DNA of 64,000 nucleotides, from contig NQMI01000013.1 of the NCBI GenBank assembly GCA_002270565.1, positions 359,102 through 423,101 of the forward strand. Reading direction: 5' to 3'. This DNA comes from Stenocarpella maydis. Its lineage: Eukaryota; Ascomycota; Sordariomycetes; Diaporthales; Diaporthaceae. The notes under the pieces are model-generated. The model searched no databases, was not told the origin of the DNA, and saw nothing but the letters and a program-made list of their open reading frames with translations. A program made the translations under genes and the position numbers. Below are positions 11,625-23,300 of the stretch, in pieces. Position 1 is the stretch's first letter. Each line of letters starts with the position of its first letter.

Positions 11625-13567
11625 TTACAAGGCGACTTGGTACCTTTCCCGAAGATACTTGCCGTATCGCCGGAAGATGACACCAATGGGAATGAAAGCC
11701 ACTGCGATGAAGCCCAGCACACTGTTTCCCCATCCGGATCCTAGGTTCTCATACAACGGCAACCCTGCAAGTGGTAGGCAACCACCGCCAATTGACCGGA
11801 CAAGAGTATTAGCTGCCAAGGCACTGGCAGCGTACATGCCGAACGCGTCGATTAGGTAAAGCACGGTTGACATGAAAATCATGATGCTCCCCAACCCGAT
11901 GACGCCAAGTCCAACTATGGGAACAATCCAGTGCACGTTGTACTCCGCGGTCCATCCATACAAGAACAACCCTATCGGTAGCAACACGCCGCCGATGGGT
12001 ACAAGTAATATGCGCGTCTCGGGCTCGGGCTTCGCACCGTCGATCTCCATCTGGCGCTTGATCGCCCTATCCGAGGTGAGGCCGATGAATGGAATACCGA
12101 TGATCGATCCGATGGCGAATCCGAGAAAGACCAGCCCGACGATATTGCTGGCGAAATTGTACTGCTCAGTAAACACTATTGTGATGGATGAGAACATGAG
12201 GTACTGGATCCCGTACACAAATGCGATATAGATAGCGGTCAAGGCGCTTATGGGGGACCGCACCAAGAGTTTCAGAGGCCTGACGATTGCCAACCGGAAT
12301 ACCTCAGATGGCGAGACCTCCTCTTCCAGGTGGTAATTCGGGTTCCCCGTTTCCGCGCGCAGCCGCCGGACCTTGCGCTGCAGTATCACGGGCCCAAATG
12401 TCTCCTTTCCCAGTGCCAGGGTCGCGACGGTCGTGGCCCCCGCGACGATTGTCATGAGCCAGAAGACCCACCGCCACCCCCGCGCGGTGCCGAGGAACCC
12501 GCCCGCAATGGGGCCGATGACTGGGCCGAGCAGCGGACCGACAGCGAAGGCGCCGAGGAACGAGCCACGGCGCTCGGCGGGGACCATGTCGGCAAAGGAC
12601 CCGCCGCCGTTGGTCAGGGCACAAGACCCGAAGAACCCCGCCAGGAAGCGGAAGACGATGAGGCTCGGCAGGGAGTCTGCGAGTGCGCAGGCCGCGTGGA
12701 AAACGGTGAAGCCGACGTTGCAGACGTGGTAGACGATGAGCCGTCCGTATACCTCGGACAGTGGGGCGAAGAGAAGTGGCCCCAAGCCAAGCTGTTGTCT
12801 GGTTAGCACCTGCGGCAAAACAGCTCTTGAGCCCGGGGAAGGGCTACCTAGTTTACTTACCCCGAGGACGAAGACAGACACCACAAAGGCGGCAAGCTCA
12901 GGGCTGTCGTTCCTAAACTCGACCATGATCTGTGGCACAGCCGGAGCAATGATTGCTGACGATCGAGTAAGGAAGTCAGTCTACAATACATCTCTTCAGT
13001 GGGCGAAAGGGGGGGGGTGGTTGGGGTGTGTATGATTTACTTACAAGATGCCAAGGGAATGAGAAAAGCCAAAAATATCAGTAACGATGCATTCAGGTTC
13101 ACTCGCCATGCCGGCCAGTTGAAAGGGTTTTCTGGATCCTTTTCGCCGTCCCACCCAACGATGATTTCGTCTGGCACCTTATCCGCCTGGGGCTGCTCGC
13201 CTCCAGCTTCTGTTGCATCCAAAAGCGTGGAAGAGCCCTCGGGCGGAGTGGCGATGGAAAACCTATTGCTGCCCAGAGCACTGTCCGCGACTGAATCTCG
13301 CCGAGAAGGGACATCGTACATGGAGCTCATCGACCTTCGCGATGCTGAAACATTTCTGCGGACGGCGGTCGATGACCTGCGCAGACGGGAGGGATGAGTC
13401 TCTGTGGGCGAGTGCAGGATGTCATCGAGTGCCAGCTGCTGGTCGATGTTTTTGAAGATGCCAAATTCCCAGCCGGTATTGTCCAACTCGTCGGACACAT
13501 GTCTGTGCAGTTGTGCCAACTCTATTTGCGCCAACTCGCGAGTGTTTCGTTTCGGATCACGAGCCAT
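11625..13567 (-). CDS. MFS transporter, DHA1 family (drug/polyamine-like), probable product exporter
   Basis: Twelve-helix major facilitator of 594 residues, likely in the plasma membrane and likely exporting the cluster product. Exons are 13567-13045, 12955-12861 and 12791-11625, all in phase. The start is the ATG at 13567; the GTG-led extension upstream is ignored. A Ser/Arg-rich cytosolic tail of about 150 residues precedes the first helix at NPFNWPAWRVN. LGPLLFAPLSEVYGR matches the DHA1 motif A variant seen in TPO1/FLU1-like carriers, and AVGPLLGPVIGPIAGGFLG is the motif C antiporter signature. It has a perfect cluster palindrome about 370 bp upstream. The substrate is inferred from context only. 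Confidence 0.9.
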
Positions 13568-14516
13568 GGCTAATTGCACTCCAGCAGTCCGGGGACGTCA
13601 AAGAAGATTCTGGGGCGGCTTCACGAACAAGACGCCAACGTGTATTTACTGCCTTGGCAAACCTGGCCAGGGTAAGGGCTCGCTCCCAATCTTCTCAGCA
13701 CGTTGGGACCAAGCCGCTTGGCTCTTTGTTTGGCACATGAATATACGGAGCCTGTCGGCGGGATTGGGACGGAGCCCAAACCCCGTGTCCGATAACTTGC
13801 ATCATGCAGTTGTCTCTCACACCACACCGATCATGGGTCTAGCAGCTGAGCCAACATTGTTCCAACAGATCCTTCGCAATTAAGCTTCTACAGGCTCGTC
13901 CAATGAGGAGAATGCAAAGGATCAATGCAGGGTTCTCGGCCCGAGGCGCACGCGGGACATAGACGCTAGACTGTTTTTGGAATAAATAGGCACCTAAGGT
14001 AGGTACTGTACTTTTGCACCGAGCGCCTTCGAGCTTTCGGGATCGCATTTGCGAAGACAAGGGCTCAGGAAAGCCATGGTTATGATGACCATGAGGATGC
14101 TCGACACGTCACACATATCTTGGCACATTGTGTTGCTGAGCCATGTGGCGGAGCCGTTATAGGAGACCGTGAGCTTATAGTTGTTTGACATTTATCACAC
14201 ATCCCGATAACTAGTCACAATGTAAAATGTCTCATTCTGCACAGCGGCCACGGATACAAGTTCATGTACTAAGAAGTATGTCCATGTATATAATAACTTA
14301 TAAGTCTACTCTGTGGAGCACACAGTCCTAAGTGCCCTACTCAAGCTTTGCAAATGCGGAGAAATAAGAAGCTTATTGTATCCCAAATAAAGTATCACAG
14401 CCATAATCTTGTTTGGATTTGGGCAAATATTTTACTACAGTAAGACTCAAACTTGACACGATACTAAGCTAGGCCACGTTAATCCGGTTAGGAGCGATCA
14501 AAATAAACTAAACGAT
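13568..14516. promoter_or_regulatory. Upstream region of the DHA1 transporter; no gene seen
   Basis: 949 bp between the transporter start and the 3' end of the FAD monooxygenase. It carries the CTCGGCCCGAG palindrome at 13935. The remainder is moderately AT-rich with short scattered open frames that show no recognisable protein. Confidence 0.45.
13935..13945. promoter_or_regulatory. Candidate Zn2Cys6 site CTCGGCCCGAG (perfect)
   Basis: Identical in all 11 bases to the site at 2656-2666, and the conservation extends one base further (G) on the right. It lies 368 bp upstream of the transporter ATG. Confidence 0.5.
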
Positions 14517-16068
14517 TTAGCTGCAGGCGGCTGCCATTTCCGCTGCATAGAGGTCAGCACTCGGACACAGTGCCTTCTCCTGTCTCGGTTTTTCTTTGGC
14601 GGCGGTCTTGGCGTCCTTCCTGGCATTCTTCCAGGCCATGCGCCCCTCGAAGACAACAGGGCAGTCGACGTAGTCAAGCAGAGGCGCCCCAGCGATGACT
14701 TTACCAAGATCATCCGCCACAAAACTATCCCAGACCAAGGGGAGGACCCAATTTGCCATGAACTTGGGCACCATGCCATCCCATGCTTGCACGGAGGTGA
14801 TCTGACCGGAGTACTCCATCACCCCCTTGATCCGCGTGTGCTGTTCGGTCTGGTACTTCTGGAATACCCTCCGAAGCGTTGCGGCACTGGGCCTCGCGCC
14901 CTGCTGCGCCGCTAGCATGCGGCTGAGGTGGTTACAGAGTACGACGACAGATTCCATGCCCGAGTTGCCGCCCAGGGCGATATTTGGCGTGACCTAAGGA
15001 GACATGGGTGATCAGACCACGCTGTGTGAGCCCCGGAGGTTTAGCATCGCCGTGGACGTACCTTGTGGGCCGCGTCTCCAGCCAGTACAACCCTGCCCTG
15101 GTGCCATTGGTCAAGGATACCCTCTTCGATGGGTATCAGCGCGCCTCGGTCGCGCTTTGCCCACAGCTGGCCGAAGGTCATATCCTCACAGACCAGGCGC
15201 TCTGACACGCTGGCTGCGAGATCATGCATCTCCTGGTCGTTATACCTCGGGCGGCTGGCCCAGTCGAGAGCCTCAGGAAGGCGAAAGAAGGCAAAGTAGA
15301 ATGTTTGATCCGGCTGCGTGAGGATGAGGAATGAGTATTTGTCGTTGTGCACAACCGTCATGTCCGCTGTGCCCAGGCGCGGCTCTGGAGGACCCATTCC
15401 AACGAGCGCCTTCCACTTTGTTTGGAAATAATCCCGGCCTGGGGCTGGCTTTATCGTCGGGGGCGCAATCCCGGCGTGGTCCCAGACCTGGTTCCGCGCC
15501 ATGCTGTTCACGCCGTCACATCCCAGAACCATGTCGGCTTCTTCGACTGTGCCATCCGCCAGGGTCACTTTGACGCCATCGACGCGGTTCTCCACGGCCT
15601 TCACCGCGGAGCCTGTGCGCACGAGGCTCTTATCCGGGAGATTGTCGTAGAGGATTTCCAAGTAGCGGCGTCGCTCGAGGAGACAGATATCCCGCCCATG
15701 GCTAGATTTGAAAGAAGCGTTAGACGAGTGATGATTTCACTGTGTTCCTGATGACTTATGACATACTTGGCTTTGATGTGATGGAAGAAACCATTGTTCG
15801 AGATGGGCTTTCCTTCTGGAGTCCGTGATATCCACCGGCTGCATGGAACGCAGGCTTTCTCAACGTCTTCCAGGCAACCTATCTGTGCAAGAATACGAAG
15901 TCCATGGGGGTAAATCGCAATACTGGCTCCCTCAGGTGGTGCCACCTCCTGGCGCCGCTCGATGACTATGTGGTCTATATGAGCCTTCTGGAGGCAGTGG
16001 GAAGCTGTAAGCCCGGCAACACCACCTCCAACAACGATGACCCTGAAGGGACGGTCCTGCGGTGCCAT
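14517..16068 (-). CDS. FAD-dependent monooxygenase, PaxM/AurC-like epoxidase
   Basis: Class A flavoprotein monooxygenase of 472 residues in three exons (16068-15767, 15701-15062, 14993-14517), phases verified. The dinucleotide motif is VVGGGVAGLTASHCL at residues 11-25; after intron 1 is removed the chain reads HGRDICLLERRRYLEILY, typical of the family. GCDGVNSMAR is the DG motif, and AGDAAHK-VTPNIALGGNSGME, completed by removing intron 2, is the GD motif contacting the FAD ribityl. A hydrophobic segment near residue 405 (FMANWVLPLVWDSF) suggests membrane association, as in indole-diterpene and aurovertin-type epoxidases. With the membrane cyclase-like protein it probably epoxidises alkenes of the polyketide chain. 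A Baeyer-Villiger or hydroxylase role is less likely but possible. Confidence 0.9.
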
Positions 16069-16500
16069 CTTTCTTGATTGCTACTTTCGAGCCTTGAGTC
16101 TCGTTCACGGTAACTTTGATCATGTGGCATTGAGGCTCTTGGTGCCATAGCGTGAACTTGGGCATGCCCGCATATATGCGATCAGGGTCCCGCGGCCCGC
16201 TCCCTGTTTCTATTTTGGCGACGATTCGGGCAGAACTTGTCCAGGCTTACGAATCGGAATGGGACAGGAGTGGTAGTCCATCACCAGCCCTCCAATCCTT
16301 CTTACTAGCATCGTGGGGTAAGGTAGCTAGGTATGCCATCCCAGCGAAGTTAGCACGCACGGTATCGGAGAGCTGGGGGCCCGGGCCGAGCCAGCAATGC
16401 CTGGCAGTGCGGGCGTTTCTCTTCTGCTTATTTCGGCTCCCAGGCCCGCAAAATGACGACAAGGGTGTTTATCTTGTCGGGACCGAGAAATGTATTGCTT
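16069..16500. promoter_or_regulatory. Upstream region of the FAD monooxygenase
   Basis: GC-normal promoter segment. Two CGGCCCG cores are present: 16193-16199 (125 bp before the ATG) and, on the other strand, within CTCGGCCCGG at 16390-16381. Both match the central part of the cluster palindrome. Confidence 0.45.
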
Positions 16501-17390
16501 AGCACCCGTAATTTAAGCTAAACCCGTTGATACTACGTGAAAGCTTTGCAATACATCATCTCTGCTCAGAGCACAAAATAAGTCGGGTTCGCTTTACAAA
16601 AACCAGTACCTACGGCCCTATGCCTTACTATAGGGCTGCTAATTTTGCCCTCCTTTTTAGGGGTATTAATTAAACTAATAGCTGGAGAAAAGCAAAAAAA
16701 AAAAAAGGCAGCAAACTAGGGATTAATAAAGCGGGAGGTAGACTAAGGGTAAGTAAGAAATACTTACCTATAGTAATACTATCTTTTATATAATGTGGTT
16801 TATCAGGAAGTGGCGCGTATCACATGGGGCGCACGTTTTTTATGAATTAAAACCATCTATGATAACCCTACTAAAACCCTCAAATTAAGCCCGATTTGAA
16901 AACAAATTTCAGGTTGATATTATAACTATGTTAATAAGCTAGATATAGAGTTTTGGGACTTTGAGGTTTAAATAGAATTATTTATTTGAGATATTAGAAT
17001 TTATAAAATTTATTTTGAAACCTTTTTAAATAATTAAATCTATTTAAATTCCAACTATTTAAAATTTTATATTTAGTCTATTTATATACTTATAATCATA
17101 CCCTGAAATTTTCATCCAAATTAGGCTTAGTTTACGGTTTTAGCAGTGTTAGTATAAACTTTTCATATATATAAAAAAAGTATATTATTTCCTAATATAT
17201 ATTACTTCTTAATAAATTGTATTATATGTATATATATATATATATAAGATTAAGACTTATAGCCCTTAGATTAGAATAGAATTTATTTATTTACTATTTA
17301 TTGCTTTACTACCTATACTATAATGCCTTACTTCTAGTTTTCTATTCTTTAAAGTCTGTAGAACTTTCTAGGGAGAGACACACCTGGGCC
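16500..17390. repeat. AT-rich, RIP-like decayed island inside the cluster
   Basis: About 0.9 kb of strongly AT-rich DNA full of TA and TTTA runs, with no open frame of note, between the FAD monooxygenase promoter and the 3' end of the regulator gene. It includes a TA dinucleotide tract at about 17228-17246. The composition contrast with both flanks is abrupt. It looks like a repeat eroded by repeat-induced point mutation, but no element type can be identified by eye. Confidence 0.5.
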
Positions 17391-17631
17391 CCCCCTGCTT
17401 GCAGCGCCCCTTCCCCCCCCCCCCGCCCCCCTACCAGTATATAGCTAATATCAATAAGACTTAATGCTAGTAGAGCCGATATCAATAAGAACTGACCAAT
17501 CCATATTTAAGGGTTTAAAACTAACCAATCCAGCTTGAGATAACTTCGGCTATTTAAACTGTGCTAGTAAGAATTCTATACGGCACGTCGCATCCCTCGC
17601 TTACGCTCAGTCTGCTCCCCGCTCCGCTGAA
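17391..17631. repeat. Poly-C tract and short direct repeats
   Basis: A cytosine-rich run occupies about 17391-17432. It is followed by two imperfect copies of an ATATCAATAAGA block (near 17446 and 17480) and two of a CTRACCAATCCA block (near 17495 and 17521), so this segment appears locally duplicated. Confidence 0.45.
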
Positions 17632-18832
17632 TTATCTCTGCTCAGAGGAATGGCGAGTGGATGGATCGCGCTGAGGCATGCCCACCTGCTCCTCCAAAGC
17701 TAGTCGGATGTCGTAAGACGACCGGAAAAACTGCGCCGTCTCCCTCATCCGGCCCTCGGACGACGCCATCAGCTCCTGCAGCTGCCCACCAACACCCTCC
17801 ACCGCGCCAAGGCGCTCTGATAGTTGCGACCAGGCCTCCATATGCTTGGTCCCCGCCATCTCCTGTAGTTCCCGCGCCCGCTTCTCCAAAGTTCCCAGGA
17901 GGGCCAGGTTGTGCCCATTTCCTGCATAGCCTGCTCCCGGGGCCATCGTCTGCTTCCGCATGTAAGCCAGGTACTCGGCCATTATTGACGAGATACCGGC
18001 TATCTCCGCCTGAGTCGTTGTCATGTTTGACCACAGGGATCCCAGCTCTGCCAAGAGTCTAGGCAGGTCTTCGCTTTTGGCTGATGTGGGGGTTGGCGGC
18101 AGTGCCGCAGCAGGTGGTGAGGATACCTGGGCAGCGTGCGCTCTGATTTCCTCCAGGCTTGGTACATGGTCATGCATGTCGAAGTCTAGGTAGCGAATGG
18201 AGCTGCCCGCGCTGTTCTGCCCAGACTTGTCTGAGTTCATGAGATCCTCTCCCGAAAGCTGCCAGGTCTCGGAACGTGAGGGCATGTTGTGGTGTGACGG
18301 CCGGTAGTTCATGAATTCATTCATTCGATTGGCTGATACGGGTGTGGAGTACGCTCCCGGGTCATATGTGGCCGTGCAATTTATCGAGCGTGATGTCTGG
18401 TGATGTTGTGGATTCTCCGTGTTCAATGCTGGCATCTGGAGTAGAAATGGCGAAGAGTTCATGGTGCTGGCACTGTCAGCCAGGCTGTGCGTGGATTGGT
18501 TGTGATTGCTGTACTTGAGCATGTGGCTTTCTAACTTCATTATGTACTCGTCGGCCTTGTCTGCAGAGGAACCATCCCGACTGTCAGTTGTGCTAAGTTC
18601 GGCAAATGACAATGCATCTTCTCGATGTGGTGTAACCCCTACCTAATCGTTCTTGAAGGCCGTCCATAGTCTGTGCGATATCTAGCTTCGTCGGTTTGTT
18701 TGTCGGCACGTACTGGCATGTGTTTCCCGAAAGACGACACTTTTCGCATGCAGGTTGGGCTCCGTCGCACTTGACCTTGCGATCACGACAGGTCTTGCAG
18801 GCTATATGACGCGACTGGGTCCCCATCATCAT
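17632..18832 (-). CDS. Zn(II)2Cys6 transcription factor, probable cluster regulator
   Basis: Nuclear DNA-binding protein of 372 residues in two exons, 18832-18643 and 18560-17632. I chose the acceptor at 18561 because it alone keeps frame into KADEYIMKLE. Residues 12-39 hold the six-cysteine cluster CxxCRDRKVKCDG...CxxC, followed by a basic linker. The rest is low-complexity Ser/Asn/Gln-rich sequence and a helical C-terminal third; the long middle-homology domain of many Zn2Cys6 proteins is absent, so it is of the short AflR-like kind. Three ATG codons in a row begin it; the first is used here. It lies divergently from the PKS across 1.5 kb that contains several CGG-N-CCG-like sites, which it may bind. 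Confidence 0.88.
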
Positions 18833-20352
18833 GAAGTGTAGGAACTTAGAGAATGGCTCCTGCCAGATTGCAAGATGAGTTCAGCTTATATGGCCTCGTC
18901 CCTTGGATGCCTAACAGATAGTATCATAACGTTACTTTATCGCTGGAGGCTCACCCGCTCAAGACTTAGCCGTTGAGGGCTGGGCATACAGAATGTCGCC
19001 TCTAAGGAAGGAAGCAGCTACGTGTGGAAATGCAGCGATGGATGAAGCTAACCTAGTCGTTGGAAGCCGGGCCTTGCTGTGCCAGAATGTTGGCTTGGCC
19101 CCCGTTTCTTGGCTTCAGATGTTGGTGGTAAAATGGCGCCATAGAACGTGGTATACACAACTAGACTAGATGCTTATTTCCAATTAAGCCGTGTGGAACG
19201 CGATAGGAACAAAGCCACAATCCCTCCCCAGATCCAACAGAGCAGAGGCGGCAACATGTGTTGGGGATAAACGCCCACAATTAGGCTCTTTGGCACTTGC
19301 AGCCGCACATCCATCCGTTGTGACACACCCGGTGGGATTCTCGGCTAGCATATAAAATACTACAAGGGTCTGTGAGTGATGCAGCATCTGTGCATACGAG
19401 ACGACGGAATAAACCGAGACAAATCAGAGTCGAGATGCGACATGCTGGGGGCGTCCTCGTCAGGGCGCTTTGCATTGAACTGCTTCCTTCGTGGGCAAAA
19501 AGCTAGACTCGCTGCTGATCCGCGGGAAGTGCGAGACTTACTTGCATTGCAGACCAACGGGCCACAAAGGTCCCTGAGCCACGGCCAATAGTTGCATGCC
19601 TTTTCTTGCGTACGATAGTCTCAATAGTGCTTACTAGAGGCTGACTTACCTCGTAGGATTTTGGATGCATGTTCCGCAGTCGGACATGGCCCAAGAAACA
19701 CCTGGCCCTGAACATCATCGGGTATGTCAAGACCTGTCTCCGTGGATGTCCTCGGCCCCATCATGACTGAATATTTTGTCTCCCAGTCCATCGTCATAGT
19801 CTCGGCCCGCCCGATGTCGGCCTTGCGCCACAAGGTTGAATATCCGGGCCGAAGAGGACCGAAGGTAATTCATCGTTATTCACGCTATGCAAGCATTGCT
19901 CTACAATTGTTCTACAATGTTATTCGTAGGAACTTCGGGCCGAGAGGAGCAACGATACTTGGTGCCTACAGATCCGCCAGTACTGGCCGTGTGGGGGACC
20001 ATGCTGCCGTAAGCGTCGCCGCATACCTCGATGGCCAGCCTGGTGGTGTTTCGGACAGATACTCGAGAATGCACGTGATTCTGGTCGATGGCTGAAGTTC
20101 TATGTGTGTAGGGACGCCCTTCAAAATATCCTAGCGGGAAGGATTTTATTATGAAGACGATATAAATCATGTAAAGTACTAGAAAGTTGTGCTACTCTAT
20201 AACATCACCTACCCTTTCGACCGACAAAGTTCTCTTGGTTCACATTTCTCCTCACAGCTTCTAAACAGTCATTCTCGGCTTTTCCAACAGGGATTGCGAC
20301 TGTAGACATCCCCAAGCCCAGGAATCGAGGAGACTAACCAAGCAATTCAGCC
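18833..20352. promoter_or_regulatory. Divergent 1.5-kb promoter between regulator and PKS
   Basis: No convincing gene in 1520 bp; short open frames on both strands match nothing I recognise. CGGCCCG cores occur at 19803-19809 (in CTCGGCCCG), 19845-19851 and 19936-19942 (both on the other strand), with 19934-19944 matching the cluster palindrome at 10 of 11 bases. A TATAAA lies at 20160-20165, about 190 bp before the PKS ATG, and a pyrimidine-rich leader follows it. Confidence 0.55.
19801..19944. promoter_or_regulatory. Cluster of three degenerate CGG-N-CCG sites upstream of the PKS
   Basis: Within 144 bp are CTCGGCCCGCC (19801-19811), TCCGGGCCGAA (19843-19853) and TTCGGGCCGAG (19934-19944), the last differing from the perfect palindrome by one base. 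They lie 400-550 bp before the PKS ATG. Clustering of sites is common for pathway-specific regulators; binding is inferred. Confidence 0.45.
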
Positions 20353-23300
20353 ATGGGAGTGTCAAAGTATACACCTAGAGCATCTTCGGGTAGCTCGTGG
20401 TCGACTCAGAATGGGTCGGCGAAAGCCCAAAATGGCGAGGCTCCGCCAGTCCCTATTGCTATTGTCGGCATGGCTAGCAAATTCAGTGGCGAAGCCTCCA
20501 GTCCCTCTAAACTGTGGGAGGTTTGTGCCGCTGGGAAAGACGGTTGGTCACGAATTCCAGAAGACCGCTTCAACGTCGAATCTCTTTATCACCCAGAAAA
20601 GGAGAAGGTTGGCCGTGTAAGGAATGAACTTGGTTTTCGTGGGTCCACATTTATGCAGCATGCTGATAAATATCCTAGAATCATGTCACAGGCGGTTACT
20701 TCATCAAAGAAGACATTCGGAACTTTGACGCTCCTTTCTTCAGCTTGTCGGCTGAGGTTGCCAATGTGAGCTCTCATGAATTTGTGGAACTATCGCTTTG
20801 GACTGATAATGTTACAGGCCATGGACCCTCAATTACGGCTGTTGCTAGAGTCGGTATATGAAGCAGTCGAAGATGGTGAGGTACCTTCAAGTCAGACTAA
20901 TGTTAGACAGTTCCTAACCTCGGACAGCTGGAATTCCCATTGAGCACCTTTCTGGTTCCGACACCTCTGTTTTCTCCGGATGTTTTGGCAAAGATTATGC
21001 CGAGATGCTCTTGCGGGATCCAGAGTTGCTCCCAAACTCGTTCATGACCGGGAACGGAACGGCAATGCTGTCGAATCGAGTATCGCATTTTTACGACCTG
21101 AAAGGCCCGAGCATGACCATTGATACCGGATGCTCGACCGGCCTTGTAGCATTGCATCAAGCGGTTCAGTCACTCCGAGCCCGCGAATCCAAAATATCGA
21201 TTACAGGTGCTGCTTGTATCATCTTGAACCCCGATCTATTCATTGGTCTCTCAGGTCAAGGGTACGTCATCCGATCGGTTCAAATGGACTTTTCTGACGT
21301 AAAACAGTGTTCTGGGCGGCGGTGGTCGCTGTTATGCCTGGGATGATAGAGCAGAGGGTTATGGAAGAGGCGAGGTGAGTGGGACCATCAGCCCTCAAGG
21401 GCCCTTCCTAGAAATCGTTCTTTCAAATGGAAGCCATCTCTGCATGATCGCTCGCTCCTCAAATTCAAAACGTTTTCAATACAGGTGGTCTTTTTTGCCC
21501 GAAATGCAGCTACTGATACTGAGTGGCTTTAGGGAATTGCGACGCTGGTTCTCAAACGTCTTGATGATGCGATACAAGACGGTGACAACATCCAAGCCGT
21601 GATCCGAGAGACAGCCTTGAATCAGGATGGCAAGACTGCTACGATCACTTCTCCTTCAATGCAGGCACAACTAGAGCTTATCGAGAGATGCTACAGACAA
21701 GCCGGCCTCAGCCTCGCTGAAACAGGTTATGTTGAAGCGCATATGACTGGAACGCCAACAGGTGATCCCATTGAGGCTGAAGCAATTGCGAGGACCTTTG
21801 GCAAGAGCAGAGCCAGGTACGACCCTGTCATCGTCGGGGGTGTAAAAACCAATATCGGCCACACTGAGCCAGTCAGTGGCTTGGCATCAATTATCAAATG
21901 TGTCTATGCTCTCAAGAACAAACAAATTCCGCCCAACCTCAACTATCGACGAACGAATCCGAATATTCCCCTCAAAGAATGGAACCTTCAGGTATGTCTA
22001 CCAGATCCAAAAAGAACTTCGAATCGCTTTCTGACATTCTCCAAGGTGCCCACTGCTCTCATGCCATGGCCGCAAGATAAGCCTCTTAGGGCTTCTATCA
22101 ATAACTTTGGCTATGGTGGCACTAATGCTCATGTTATTTTGGAGGTGTACAATTCAAACAAGCATGACGAGCCAAGGGACAGCGGACTCACGAACGGCCA
22201 CACTCAGTCCCTCGCAACAAATGGCCATGCTAATGAGGCCACAAACACACTCTCCAAGGATCGGGTGAATGACCACGCCAAAGGCCTGGAAAACGGGCAC
22301 CGTAGCGAACTCACAGCCCATCACACCAATGGACACTCGAATGGAGTCACCAATTGGCATCAACAAGATCTGAAGAATGGCTCTCAAGCTAATACCAATG
22401 GACATATGAGTTGCGACAGCAGCGTCACAGATGAGAACTCGCGCGTCTTCGTCGTCAGCTCCAAGGCTTCGGAGACCACTCAGGCAATGAGCATGCAGAT
22501 CGCAGCCCATATTCGCCAGTCGTTGGGCGCCGGGCGCCACAGTCTTTCCTTGAATGACTTGGCCCACACTCTTGGCGAAAGACGTTCGCGGATGCCGTGG
22601 GCTACAGCGGTCAGGGCAAGGAACCTCTCAGAGCTGGCCGAAAAGCTCGGCTCCAGCGACCGCAAGCCAATCAAGTCCAACCGTAAGCCTCGCATTGGCT
22701 ACGTATTTAATGGGCAGGGCGGGCAGTGGCACGCCATGGGACGCGAGCTCATGCAGGCGTACCCAGTTTACAACTATGCAATTCATGTCGCTGACAGAAA
22801 TTTGAAGGCCTTTGGTGCTGAGTGGTCCTTGATCGGTAAGTCGCACTTTCCCAAGCAATCTCCTCCACGGTACATGCATACATGTGCTGAACATTGAGTA
22901 GAGGAACTCATGCGCGATGAGAAGTCCTCGCGAGTGCACGAGATCAACATCAGCCAGCCGAGCACCGTCGCGCTCCAACTATGTCTGGTTGATCTTTTGA
23001 CCTCGTGGGGGATCGAGCCTGCAGCAGTCACCAGCCATTCGAGTGGCGAGATCGCTGCTGCGTATGCTGTTGGCGCCCTGTCGTTCAGCGAAGCCCTCGG
23101 CGTCGTGTACTACCGCGGCGCCTACGCCCTCAAGCACCAAAAGTCAAGCCTCAGCCGCTACGGCAAGGGAGGGATGGTTGCTGCAGGATTAGGCCCTGAC
23201 AAAGCCGAAGAGTACATCAGGCGCGTGACCACAGGATGTGTCGCCGTCGCCTGTGTAAACAGCCCCGACAGCGTCACCATCTCCGGCGATATGCCCGCGT

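Noticed and set aside
19184..20170. Several short frames in the regulator/PKS promoter, for example 19621-19833 minus
   Set aside because: No recognised motif, no consistent splice chain, and they conflict with the divergent-promoter layout.
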